Source of the DNA: Desulfobacterales bacterium
GTDB lineage: Bacteria; Desulfobacterota; Desulfobacteria; Desulfobacterales; Desulfobacteraceae
NCBI GenBank assembly: GCA_022361095.1
Contig: JAKSBO010001141.1
Coordinates: 1-12,648, forward strand
Length of the DNA: 12,648 bases
Direction: 5' to 3'
Shown: in pieces, positions 1-7,924 of the stretch
Position numbering within the stretch: the first letter of the stretch is position 1
Layout: every line of letters begins with the position of its first letter
The notes under the pieces: generated by a model
The model's database searches: none
The model's input: the letters and a program-made list of their open reading frames with translations, nothing else
Told to the model about the DNA's origin: nothing
Program-made: the position numbers and the translations under genes

Positions 1-117
1 AAATCAATCATTGATTACAATACCCCTGAAAAGATTATTAATTTTGCCCAAAATCTGAATGTCAGTTTGAGTTTTTGTATCAATATTGGTATGTATCATA
101 TGAATCCCGAACGTTAA
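1..117 (+). CDS. C-terminal end of an unidentified protein (partial)
   Basis: Frame 1 is open from the first base of the window to a TAA at 115-117, giving the last 38 residues of a protein whose start lies outside the window. The visible peptide contains NTPEKIINFAQNLN and ends in YHMNPER; it shows no motif I recognise. Base composition is AT-rich, like the small gene that follows. It is called only because the frame is open to the window edge and its codons look ordinary. A chance open frame of this length in AT-rich DNA is possible, so confidence is modest. Confidence 0.45.
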   Translation, partial: KSIIDYNTPEKIINFAQNLNVSLSFCINIGMYHMNPER

Positions 118-147
118 GATACCGACTTTTAAATTGTGCTGGTGATT

Positions 148-405
148 ATGAAAGAATTAACGGAGCGTATAAAGAATACTGTAAAGATAGCTCAGAACGA
201 AGAGGAATTTCCAGAATCCCTTGCCGTTCAGGTTTTGGATATTGCAGATAATATTGAACAATATTCATCCATACCCGAGATGATCCAGGAACTTATTTTG
301 ATGGTCTCCGACTACGACATATATGCCGGAACCTGCTGCGGAATGATGGCTACCGCAGACTTTGAAATCGAACAATACTTGGAAAAAATTCGGAGTACAC
401 TTTAG
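148..405 (+). CDS. small hypothetical acidic protein
   Basis: This is an 85-residue reading frame starting MKELTERI and ending at a TAG-free TAA-type boundary closed by position 405. I chose the ATG at 148; a GTG at 136 would add four residues (MLVI), and neither start has a clear Shine-Dalgarno sequence. The protein is acidic and probably mostly helical, with no signal peptide or membrane segment. A notable local feature is the run YDIYAGTCCGMMATADFEIE, with two adjacent cysteines near residue 63. I do not recognise the family. It follows the truncated gene at the window edge by about 30 bases and might be co-transcribed with it. No terminator-like hairpin with a T-tract is visible downstream. 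Confidence 0.55.
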   Translation: MKELTERIKNTVKIAQNEEEFPESLAVQVLDIADNIEQYSSIPEMIQELILMVSDYDIYAGTCCGMMATADFEIEQYLEKIRSTL

Positions 406-848
406 GTTCATGCCATGATTAGGACGTAAAACGGCTATTGAATAAATCGCTTTGGCGTCATTATAAGATCCGTGACGGTTAATTGTGCGTCTGTTTTCTC
501 CTCCTCTGTTTAAAAAGGTTTTATTCAAAAGCCACATGTGTTGCAGTTTTTGTCCGTTTTCACAATTGGTTATGGTTTAGCGCGCAACAGTCATGCGCCC
601 TTTGCCCCGGGAATACGGCCAAAAATTTTCGCGCTGGTAAGCCCGGGACCGCTGCCCCGAACAAGGTTTTTTTTGATTCCTTCTATCTCCGTGTTTCCGT
701 ATCTGTTGTTTTCCTTATTTGCTGGCCCGGTTGAGGCCACGGCATCCGGAAAATGATTTTTATTTGCTTGACAGTAAAATGTAAGTCGTGGTTTACATGG
801 CGAAGTAGTGCTTATAAAAAGCCGAAATAGTCTTAAAGGAAGAGATGG
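406..848. other. 443-bp intergenic region without a convincing gene
   Basis: Short open frames exist on both strands (for example 483-734 and 538-756 plus, 591-881 minus), but they overlap one another, lack ribosome binding sites and encode low-complexity, unrecognisable peptides, so I do not call them. The left part (406-600) is AT-rich. The middle contains two CCCGGG palindromes near 608 and 640, an AAAATTTT run between them, and a TGGCC/GGCCA hairpin at 723-739 with a seven-base loop and no following T-tract. The right end holds the probable promoter of the AraC gene, annotated separately. A long 5' leader or a small RNA cannot be excluded. Confidence 0.5.
768..818 (+). promoter_or_regulatory. 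putative promoter and dyad operator of the AraC-family gene
   Basis: A perfect -35 hexamer TTGACA lies at 768-773. It is followed at 780-797 by TGTAAGTCGTGGTTTACA, a dyad whose outer five bases (TGTAA/TTACA) are inverted. At 17-bp spacing from TTGACA the -10 would be GTTTAC, a poor match inside the right arm. A better -10-like TATAAA at 813-818 has no good -35 partner at standard spacing. The gene itself has a good AAGGAAGAG ribosome binding site at 836-844. The dyad could be an autoregulatory operator, but this is inference from position and symmetry only. Confidence 0.4.
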
Positions 849-1871
849 ATGCTTTCTGAGATTCTGATTCAAAACAACCAAGGAGACTTTGTAGATTTTA
901 AGCCCCTGGCGCGTGACGATGCGCTGAACAATTCAAATGAGGTTATCCGCCCGCTTCCGGAACAAAAGGGAAGGGGGTATTTTTCTTCCTTTGCAATATG
1001 TGACGGGTTGGGCATAGGGATATGCCGCTGTAAATTTGACGAAGATTACATGGCCCGGTTTACGTTAAAACATTCTTTTTTTTCTTTTATCTTTTGTATA
1101 AAAGGACACAGCTTTTTGCCGTGCGGCTTTTGCCCTGTAAGTCAAGTCTCTGTATCACCGGGCCGGTCATATACCGGCTTTTTTGATGAACGTGTTGCCG
1201 AACGCAGGATTAAGGGGCCACAGGAAGTGATTTCCGTTGCCATACATGTCTCCCCTGACTTTTTAATCAAATTGTTCTGCCCGTCCCATCTCCGGGCGGC
1301 ACAATCTGCGGATCCCCCGGAAAATGTATTTAACAGCCGCCGTTTTTATAAAGACCACATCATCACATCCCAGATGAAAATTACGATATACCAAATTCTG
1401 AACAATCCCCATAAAGGCAGGGTCGGAAATATATATCTGGAGAGCAAAGCACTTGAGTTGATCGCCCTGAGATTGGAACAGGTATTTCAACCCGGTTGTT
1501 CTTCCGACTCCCCTTCTCTTTTAGATCCCGGGGAGAGGGACCGTATTTTGATGGCCCGGGATCTGCTGGTCAAAAAATTGTCATACCCGCCATCACTCAG
1601 GGAGCTGGCCCGGCAGGCAGGGATGAGCCACACCCAGTTGAATAAAGGATTCAGGACGGTCTTCGGGTGCACGGTATTTGAATACCTGAGAAATGAGCGT
1701 CTGGCTTACGCCCGGATGCTGATAGAAGAAAATCCGGACGATCTGACATGGATCGCCTATGAATCAGGATTCTGCAGCTCAAGTCATTTTGCCGCCTCGT
1801 TTCTTAAAGCATACGGCATCCGGCCCTCTGAATATCGTAAATCCATGGCCTCCGGATCACATCGGATCTGA
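849..1871 (+). CDS. AraC-family transcriptional regulator (PchR-like layout) with Cys-rich sensor half
   Basis: A 340-residue DNA-binding regulator. The C-terminal AraC/XylS domain (about residues 230-332) has two helix-turn-helix units: SLRELARQAGMSHTQLNKGF near 249-268, and IAYESGFCSSSHFAASFLKAYG near 302-323, followed by the usual RPSEYRKS ending. The N-terminal half (about 40-210) resembles PchR/YbtA-type regulators, including the conserved linker-helix region ESKALELIALRLEQ. Those relatives sense siderophores or other small ligands; the ligand here is unknown. Six cysteines fall within 45 residues (C51, C59, C61, C83, C92, C95), which is unusual. The start is supported by AAGGAAGAG just upstream. 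The gene lies in the same direction as the RND operon 282 bp downstream, so it is the likely local regulator of that operon; this is inferred from context. Confidence 0.9.
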   Translation: MLSEILIQNNQGDFVDFKPLARDDALNNSNEVIRPLPEQKGRGYFSSFAICDGLGIGICRCKFDEDYMARFTLKHSFFSFIFCIKGHSFLPCGFCPVSQVSVSPGRSYTGFFDERVAERRIKGPQEVISVAIHVSPDFLIKLFCPSHLRAAQSADPPENVFNSRRFYKDHIITSQMKITIYQILNNPHKGRVGNIYLESKALELIALRLEQVFQPGCSSDSPSLLDPGERDRILMARDLLVKKLSYPPSLRELARQAGMSHTQLNKGFRTVFGCTVFEYLRNERLAYARMLIEENPDDLTWIAYESGFCSSSHFAASFLKAYGIRPSEYRKSMASGSHRI

Positions 1872-2044
1872 TCCGGTTGGACACCTTCTTTCCTGCCGCA
1901 ATATGTTGGTGCGCCACGAGGGCGCAGGATACCGACGGATGAAAGTTGCGTCCGGGAAACTGTCGTTGATCACAGCCCGTCATCTTATATTTCCATGGGC
2001 CATAATACATCTGGCGGTTGCAAAGATAGCATATCTCCCTGGCA

Positions 2045-2122
2045 GACAGATCCGTCCGGCATGCGTCTGTCCGGCCAACCCGGTTAAATGATCTGGCTAT
2101 GGCACAAAGGCCATGGTATATT
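2045..2122 (+). promoter_or_regulatory. putative control region of the RND operon
   Basis: The 282-bp gap between the regulator and the efflux genes carries several signals. A 10-bp direct repeat TCyGTCCGGC occurs at 2051-2060 and 2066-2075, one mismatch, 15 bp start to start. GACAGA (2045-2050) and TCTGTC (2066-2071) form an inverted pair across the same segment. A hairpin CTATGGC/GCCATGG with one G-T pair lies at 2097-2116 with loop ACAAAG. Immediately after it, TATATT at 2117-2122 is a five-of-six match to a -10 box, with only a weak -35 (TGGCTA) at 17-bp spacing. A good -10 with a poor -35 behind direct repeats fits an AraC-activated promoter, but that is inference. Confidence 0.4.
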
Positions 2123-2153
2123 CGGGGTTGGCAGTCATTTGAAGTGATAGACA

Positions 2154-3617
2154 ATGGGTTGTGACATGATGCGTTATGCTTTGATCGCCATTTTACAGAT
2201 GTCGGTTTTTTTTATTGCCGGCTGCAGTCTGATCTCCCCTGATCCTGCGGCTCAGATGCCCCTTGAAGTGCCTGATGCCTATGTTCATCAAACAGAAGAC
2301 CCAAGGCCCCAATCCGGTGAGGCGAATCCGGATGGCGGGTGGTGGCTTTTGTTTGACATTGATGAACTCAGTGACCTGATCCGGACAGGTCTTGGTGCCA
2401 ATCATGACTTAAACGTGCTTAAAGCCCGGGCGGACCAGGCCCTGGCGGATGTGAAACGCGATAAGTCAAATCCAGGCCCCACCCTTGATTATTCCCTTGG
2501 CCGCGAACAAAAGTATTCCCAATCTAAAGTTCGTGGCCAGTCAAGTTCTTCGGACCATGATCACAGCTATTCGGTTTCCCTGAATGCCGGCTATACTTTG
2601 GATCTGTGGGGTAAAAACCGTGCCGATGTCAATGCCCGGGAGCTGGAATACCTTGCTGCGCTCCAGGACCTGGAGGACGGGGCCCTGACCCTGTCAACGG
2701 ATATTGCCGGTATCTGGGTGGATATTGTCTCCGTTCGGATCCGTATGCAGGTGCTTGCCCGGCAGATAGAGGCGAACCGGATGACATTGAAATTGCAGGA
2801 ATTGCGCTACATTAACGGCATGGCCACGGCTCTGGATGTATCCCAGCAGCGGCAAGCCCTGGCCCAGGTCCTTTCTGCCATGCCCTTGCTTGAAAAAGAG
2901 GAAAAACAGCAGGGCAATGCCCTGGGTCTGGCTTTGGGCCGGACACCCGGGACCCCTGTGGCGGTGTCCACCACAGCACTTCCCCAAACTTTTCTGGTGG
3001 CCCAGCCCGGCATCCCCGCTGACCTGCTCAAAAACAGGGCCGACATCCGGGCCGCCCGGATGCGCCTTGATGCGGCTGCCCTGGATGTGAAATCTGCCAA
3101 AGCCGATTTTTTCCCCGAATTGACCCTGTCCGCCTCGGCGGCATTTTCCAGCGGTACCCTGGATTTGCTGTTCCAGAACTGGGTCATCTCCCTGGGCGCT
3201 GCCCTGGCAGGTCCCCTGCTGGACGGCGGGGCGCGCAAAGCCGAAATTGAGCGCACCCGGGCCGTGGTCCGTGAAGAAGTGAATACCTATGCCAAAACCG
3301 TTGCCAATGCCATTTGTGAGGTGGAGGATGCCCTGGTGGCCATTGATCGCCAGAATGCCTATATTGACCTGTTAGAACAGCAGCTTTCAGCCGTTAAAGT
3401 GACCCTTCAGGACGCCCGGGTCCAGTACCTGAACGGCCAGAGCAGTTACCTGAACTATCTTTCGGCCTGGGCTTCCATGGAAAGCCTGGAACGCCAGTTG
3501 GTCAGCGAGCAGGCCGCCTATGTCAAAGAACGTATTGCCCTTTATAAAGTAACAGGCCGAAAGGGGGCTTTTTTTAATGCCGCCCCGGCACAAGATAATA
3601 AAACCGGAGCCAAGTGA
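2154..3617 (+). CDS. RND efflux outer-membrane lipoprotein, NodT/TolC family
   Basis: This 487-residue protein is the outer-membrane channel of a tripartite efflux pump. A lipoprotein signal is clear: a hydrophobic stretch from about residue 9 leads to the lipobox IAGC, with C24 as the lipidated residue. Two outer-membrane-efflux repeats follow, roughly residues 65-255 and 285-470. Family landmarks are the first-repeat strand ending LDLWGKNR, the helical segment LRYINGMATALDVSQQRQAL, and the second-repeat PLLDGGARKAEIERTRA. Length is typical for NodT-type factors. ATG at 2154 is the longest start; M5 at 2166 or M6 also leave the signal intact, and no strong ribosome binding site decides between them. 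It is the first gene of the operon and ends three bases before the adaptor gene. Confidence 0.93.
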   Translation: MGCDMMRYALIAILQMSVFFIAGCSLISPDPAAQMPLEVPDAYVHQTEDPRPQSGEANPDGGWWLLFDIDELSDLIRTGLGANHDLNVLKARADQALADVKRDKSNPGPTLDYSLGREQKYSQSKVRGQSSSSDHDHSYSVSLNAGYTLDLWGKNRADVNARELEYLAALQDLEDGALTLSTDIAGIWVDIVSVRIRMQVLARQIEANRMTLKLQELRYINGMATALDVSQQRQALAQVLSAMPLLEKEEKQQGNALGLALGRTPGTPVAVSTTALPQTFLVAQPGIPADLLKNRADIRAARMRLDAAALDVKSAKADFFPELTLSASAAFSSGTLDLLFQNWVISLGAALAGPLLDGGARKAEIERTRAVVREEVNTYAKTVANAICEVEDALVAIDRQNAYIDLLEQQLSAVKVTLQDARVQYLNGQSSYLNYLSAWASMESLERQLVSEQAAYVKERIALYKVTGRKGAFFNAAPAQDNKTGAK

Positions 3618-3620
3618 TCT

Positions 3621-4805
3621 ATGAACCAGACAGCCTCACAGACACCCCTGGGTGTAACACTTTTGAAAATTATTGTGCCTGTGTGCCTGATTGCCTTAGG
3701 GGTTGCCGGATTTTGGTACTACAAATCAAAAGCCGTGAAAGTCAAACGCAAACCTGCTGAGAAAGCCGTTCCGGTGGTGGATATCATGAAAGTGACTCCC
3801 GTCCGTGTCGTCGCACAGATCCGGGCCATGGGTACAGTCCGGCCGGACAAGGAAGTGGTCATTAAATCCCAGGTGGCCGGCACGGTTATTCAGGTGAGCC
3901 CGGAGTTTGTCCAGGGGGGATTGATTCCTCGGGGGCAGACTATGGTCCGGATTGATCCGGCGGACTATACCCTTGCCGTGAACAAGGCCCAAAGCGCATT
4001 GGCCCAGGCCCGGGCTGATTTTGAAATTGAAAGGGGACAGCAGCAGATTGCAAAAGAAGAGCTCAAGCTTATGGCCGAAATGTCCGCCAACGAGATACCG
4101 GAGACCGGCCTTGTGCTTAGGAAACCCCAGCTTGAGCAGGCCCGGGCTGCCGTGGCAGGTGCCCAAAGCGATCTTGAAGGGGCGCGCCTGGACCTGGAAC
4201 GAACCAGGATAACGGCCCCCTTCCATGCCCTGGTGTTGTCCAAACAGGTGGATAAAGGCGCGATGACCGCAGCCCAGGGAACCCTTGCCACCCTGGTGGA
4301 TGTATCCTGCTACCAGGTGGAAGTCCAGGTGCCCCTGGACCGCCTGGACCGGATCCGGGTCCATGAAACCCATGGCAGTCCGGCCCGCATCCGCTCCCTT
4401 TATGCGGGCCGGGAGTGGGACGGACGTGTGGTGCGGACCACAGGTGCCGTTACCGAGCAAAGCCGCATGGCAGGGGTTATCATCCAGGTGGATGACCCCT
4501 TGGGGCTTGGGCCCGCCAAAGGCCGTCCGGCCATGCTGCTGGATGATCATGTGGAGGCGATCATTGAAGGCCAGGTCTTTGATAATGTGTTTTCCCTGCC
4601 CCGGACCCTGGTCCGGGAGGATTCCACGTTATGGATATATAATGACGGACGCCTGGAGATCCGCAAGGTGGCCCCGGTGTGGATTGAAAATGACCGGGTA
4701 TTTATTCAGTCCGCACTCTCCCCGGGCGACCTTGTGATTTCGTCTGATCTTCCCACGCCTGTGCCGGGCATGGCCCTAACCCTCGCTTCCCGGGAGAGCC
4801 GATAA
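3621..4805 (+). CDS. RND efflux membrane-fusion (adaptor) protein, HlyD/AcrA family
   Basis: A 394-residue periplasmic adaptor that bridges the permease and the outer-membrane channel. An N-terminal membrane anchor spans about residues 14-34, so it is anchored by a helix rather than a lipid. The lipoyl/barrel-sandwich halves are seen as VVIKSQVAGTVIQVSPEFVQGG (in part, about 79-100, then GQTMVRIDPADY) and TRITAPFHALVLSKQVDKG (about 195-213). Between them, residues about 115-195 form an Ala/Gln/Glu-rich helical hairpin expected to be a coiled coil. A beta-barrel region follows (VDVSCYQVEVQVPLDRL). GGAG at 3606-3609 sits 11 bases before the ATG. The TAA stop shares its last A with the ATG of the permease gene (TAATG), indicating translational coupling. 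Confidence 0.94.
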   Translation: MNQTASQTPLGVTLLKIIVPVCLIALGVAGFWYYKSKAVKVKRKPAEKAVPVVDIMKVTPVRVVAQIRAMGTVRPDKEVVIKSQVAGTVIQVSPEFVQGGLIPRGQTMVRIDPADYTLAVNKAQSALAQARADFEIERGQQQIAKEELKLMAEMSANEIPETGLVLRKPQLEQARAAVAGAQSDLEGARLDLERTRITAPFHALVLSKQVDKGAMTAAQGTLATLVDVSCYQVEVQVPLDRLDRIRVHETHGSPARIRSLYAGREWDGRVVRTTGAVTEQSRMAGVIIQVDDPLGLGPAKGRPAMLLDDHVEAIIEGQVFDNVFSLPRTLVREDSTLWIYNDGRLEIRKVAPVWIENDRVFIQSALSPGDLVISSDLPTPVPGMALTLASRESR

Positions 4806-7800
4806 TGTCTGAACCCAACCCCGGCCCCGCCGGTCCCGCAGGAGGCAGCCCAAGGGGAGCACTTGCCTGGATGGCCGGCAACACCGTGGCCGCCAATCTG
4901 CTCATGGCGGTTTTCCTTGTGGGCGGCCTTTTCATGGCCTTTAACATCAAGCAGGAGGTGTTCCCTGAATTTTCCCTGGATTCGGTGAGTGTTTCCGTGG
5001 CATACCCCGGGGCCAGCCCCGAAGAGGTGGAGTCCGGTATTATTCTGGCTGTGGAAGAGGCGGTACGGGATCTTGAAGGCATTGATGAGATAACATCCAA
5101 GGCCCTGGAAAGCCGTACGTCCATCACCATAGAAGCCCTGGACGGGGCAGATGTCACACGCCTATGGCAGGAGATCAAAAGCGAGGTGGACCGGATCGAC
5201 ACCTTTCCGGATGAGGCCGAAGACCCGGTGGTCACCATCACCTCCCGGCAGCGGGAAGTGGTGCGTCTGGCACTTCACGGCAATGCGCCGGAAACCACCA
5301 TGCGCGATCTTGCCGACGATATCAGGGATCGGTTGTTGTCAGATCCTGCAATTACCCAGGTGTCCCTGGAAGGCGTCAGGGAGCGCGAGATCCTGGTGGA
5401 GATCTCCATCAATACCCTGCGGCGATACGGCATGACCCTGTCCGATGTGGCGGACGCCGTCTCCACGGCGTCTGTGGAACTGGGCGGCGGTGCCATTAAA
5501 TCCGGGGGCGGAGATATCCTGCTGCGCATCAAATCGCGCAAAGACTATGCCCGGCAATATGAAAAGCTGCCCATCCTTACCCGGGAGGATGGATCCCAGC
5601 TAATGTTGTCCGACATTGCCAAAGTCAGCGAAGGCTTTGAGGATTCGGACGAATGGGCCTCTTTTAACGGCAAGCGGGCCGTCACCATTGCGGTCTACCG
5701 GGTGGGAAAACAGACCCCCACCCAGGTGTCCGACGCCACCAAGAACATGCTGAAAATAATTAATGCGGATTTGCCCGGGGGGATTCATTTAAGCATTGTC
5801 CGGGATATGTCCAAAATCTTTACCCAAAGGGCGGATCTTTTGCTGCGCAACGCCTATATGGGGCTTGGCCTGGTCTTTTTGTGCCTGGCCCTGTTCCTTG
5901 AAATCCGCCTGGCCTTCTGGGTCAGCCTGGGCATTCCCATTTCATTTCTGGGCTCTTTTATTTTTTTGTCCGCAACCGACTTTACCATCAATATGGTGAG
6001 TATGTTTGCCTTTATCGTCACATTGGGCATTGTGGTGGACGATGCCGTGGTGGTGGGGGAAAATATCTATCATTGCCGCCGCCAGGGCATGAAGTTTCTG
6101 GACGCTGCCGTCCAGGGGGCAAAAAGCATTGCCGTTCCCGTATTTTTTTCCGTGATCACCAATATGGTTACATTTATGCCCATCATGTACATCCCGGGCA
6201 TCATGGGCAAGATATTTAAAACCATGCCCCTGGTGGTGGTTTCCGTGTTTGCCGTCTCCCTGATTGAAAGCCTGTTTATCCTGCCGGCTCACCTAAGCCA
6301 TCAAAGCCGGCCCCTGTTTTTTCCCTTGAACATTCTTGAAGCCTGGCAGGCAAGGTTTTCTGAAAAATTTGAAATGTTTATTAAATTCGTGTACGGCAGG
6401 ATTTTATCTGTAATGCTTTCCTGGCGGTATGCGGTGTTTGCCTTGGGTGTTGCCCTGTGGCTGATTACCTTTGGTTATGTAAAATCCGGGAAAATGGGTA
6501 TGGTTTTGTTTCCAAAAGTTGAATCCGATTACGCCTTTTGTGAAATTTATCTGCCCTACGGCACCCCTGAAAGCAAGGTCCGGCAAATGGAGACCCGCCT
6601 GGTGGCATCGGCGCAGAAAACCGTGGATGAAAACGGCAAGCAGGCGTTGTCCACAGGGATTTTTTCCCAGGTCAGTGAGAATAATATCCGGGTCAGGATT
6701 TATTTGACTGCCCCTGAGGTGCGCCCGGTATCCACCTCCGATGTCACCCGGATCTGGCGGGAGAAGACCGGCCGGGTTGCCGGGGTTGAGACCATCTCCT
6801 TTGAATCCAACCGGGGCGGTCCCGGGTCGGGCAAGGCCCTGACCATTGCCCTGAGCCACCGGGATGCGGATACTTTGAACCGGGCCGGTGAAGACCTTGC
6901 CCGGCAACTGGGTGAATACCCGATCGTGTCGGATATTGACGACGGTTCCGCCCAGGGAAAACGGCAGTTTGACATCACCCTGACCCCTGCCGGTCACCGT
7001 ATGGGGCTTACCCCGGAATCCATTGCCCGTAAAATCCGTAGTGCCTACCAGGGGATTGAGGCGGTGAAAAATCAACGGGGAAGGAACGAGGTCACGGTCA
7101 GGGTCCGCATTGCCGACAATGAGCGCATCTCCGAAACCGCGTTTGAAAATTATGTGCTCAATACCCCAAATGGGGAGATCATGCTCAGGGATGCCGTCAA
7201 AACCATCAAAGGCCGGGCCTATACCGAGATCAGCCGGAGCAACGGGCGGCGGGAAATTGAGGTTTCGGCAAATGTTACCCCCCAGTCGCAGTCGGAGAAT
7301 ATTATCCGGGACATGAAGCAGGAGATTTTGCCGTCACTGGTGAAACACTATCCGGGCCTGTCATACGAATTCAAGGGGAAACAGGCAGATATCAAAGAGA
7401 GTGTGGGCGCCCTGGTCAAGGGGCTGGCCCTGGCGTTATTTTGTGTGTTTGCCTTGTTGGCCATTCCGTTTAAAAGTTATTTTCAGCCCTTGATCATCAT
7501 GCTGTGCATTCCCTTTGGTATTATCGGGGCTGTGGCCGGCCATATTATCATGGGGTATTCCCTTTCCGTCATGAGTCTGTTCGGTGTTGTGGCCATGGCA
7601 GGGGTGGTGGTCAACGACTCTCTGGTGCTCATCGATTTTGCCAACCGCCTGGTGCGCGGGGGCACGCCTGTGGTGGATGCGGTCCGGGCCGCAGGAATAC
7701 AGCGGTTCAGGCCTATTCTTTTAACCACCTTAACCACTTGCGGGGGGCTGGCGCCGATTATTACGGAGACATCGCGCCAGGCAAAGTTTCTCATTCCCAT

Positions 7801-7909
7801 GGCCATCTCCCTAGGGTTCGGGATTCTGTTTGCCACGCTGATTACTTTGGGGCTTGTGCCCTGTCTTTACCTGATATTAGAGGACCTTAAAAAGATTTTT
7901 TCAAAATAG
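4805..7909 (+). CDS. RND multidrug-type efflux permease (AcrB/MdtB superfamily, HAE1-like)
   Basis: A 1034-residue inner-membrane proton-driven exporter of full family length. TM1 is near residues 24-46, followed by FPEFSLDSVSVSVAYPGASPEEVE, split here into the familiar PEF and YPGASPEEVE landmarks of the first porter domain. TM2-TM6 occupy about 345-495; TM4 carries the proton-relay pair D412-D413 in GIVVDDAVVVGEN. The second half has periplasmic porter segments (about 570-860) and TM8-TM12. TM10 reads AGVVVNDSLVLIDFANR (N937, D938), so the lysine found there in AcrB (K940) is replaced by valine; the TM11 motif RFRPILLT keeps the Arg and Thr (R967, T974). Substrate class cannot be assigned; the heavy-metal (CusA) signature was not seen. 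GGGAGAG at 4792-4798 is a good ribosome binding site inside the adaptor gene. Confidence 0.95.
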   Translation: MSEPNPGPAGPAGGSPRGALAWMAGNTVAANLLMAVFLVGGLFMAFNIKQEVFPEFSLDSVSVSVAYPGASPEEVESGIILAVEEAVRDLEGIDEITSKALESRTSITIEALDGADVTRLWQEIKSEVDRIDTFPDEAEDPVVTITSRQREVVRLALHGNAPETTMRDLADDIRDRLLSDPAITQVSLEGVREREILVEISINTLRRYGMTLSDVADAVSTASVELGGGAIKSGGGDILLRIKSRKDYARQYEKLPILTREDGSQLMLSDIAKVSEGFEDSDEWASFNGKRAVTIAVYRVGKQTPTQVSDATKNMLKIINADLPGGIHLSIVRDMSKIFTQRADLLLRNAYMGLGLVFLCLALFLEIRLAFWVSLGIPISFLGSFIFLSATDFTINMVSMFAFIVTLGIVVDDAVVVGENIYHCRRQGMKFLDAAVQGAKSIAVPVFFSVITNMVTFMPIMYIPGIMGKIFKTMPLVVVSVFAVSLIESLFILPAHLSHQSRPLFFPLNILEAWQARFSEKFEMFIKFVYGRILSVMLSWRYAVFALGVALWLITFGYVKSGKMGMVLFPKVESDYAFCEIYLPYGTPESKVRQMETRLVASAQKTVDENGKQALSTGIFSQVSENNIRVRIYLTAPEVRPVSTSDVTRIWREKTGRVAGVETISFESNRGGPGSGKALTIALSHRDADTLNRAGEDLARQLGEYPIVSDIDDGSAQGKRQFDITLTPAGHRMGLTPESIARKIRSAYQGIEAVKNQRGRNEVTVRVRIADNERISETAFENYVLNTPNGEIMLRDAVKTIKGRAYTEISRSNGRREIEVSANVTPQSQSENIIRDMKQEILPSLVKHYPGLSYEFKGKQADIKESVGALVKGLALALFCVFALLAIPFKSYFQPLIIMLCIPFGIIGAVAGHIIMGYSLSVMSLFGVVAMAGVVVNDSLVLIDFANRLVRGGTPVVDAVRAAGIQRFRPILLTTLTTCGGLAPIITETSRQAKFLIPMAISLGFGILFATLITLGLVPCLYLILEDLKKIFSK

Positions 7910-7924
7910 GGAGGAGCTGCTTTT

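Noticed and set aside
483..881. Overlapping short open frames on both strands upstream of the AraC gene
   Set aside because: No ribosome binding sites, mutually overlapping, unrecognisable translations; one also runs into the AraC start and its promoter.
2807..3256. 149-residue minus-strand frame inside the outer-membrane factor gene
   Set aside because: Arg/Ala/Ser-rich shadow frame opposite a conserved outer-membrane efflux repeat.
3726..4550. 274-residue open frame on the minus strand inside the adaptor gene
   Set aside because: It lies wholly opposite a clear membrane-fusion protein; its His/Gly/Pro-rich translation is typical of the antisense shadow of a GC-rich gene.
6404..7075. 223-residue open frame on the minus strand inside the permease gene
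   Set aside because: Antisense shadow of the RND permease with no recognisable motif and no ribosome binding site.
4805..7909. Heavy-metal (CusA/CzcA) type RND permease
   Set aside because: The metal-type relay and methionine-rich features were not seen; the TM4 VDDAVVVGEN motif fits the drug/hydrophobe (HAE) type better.
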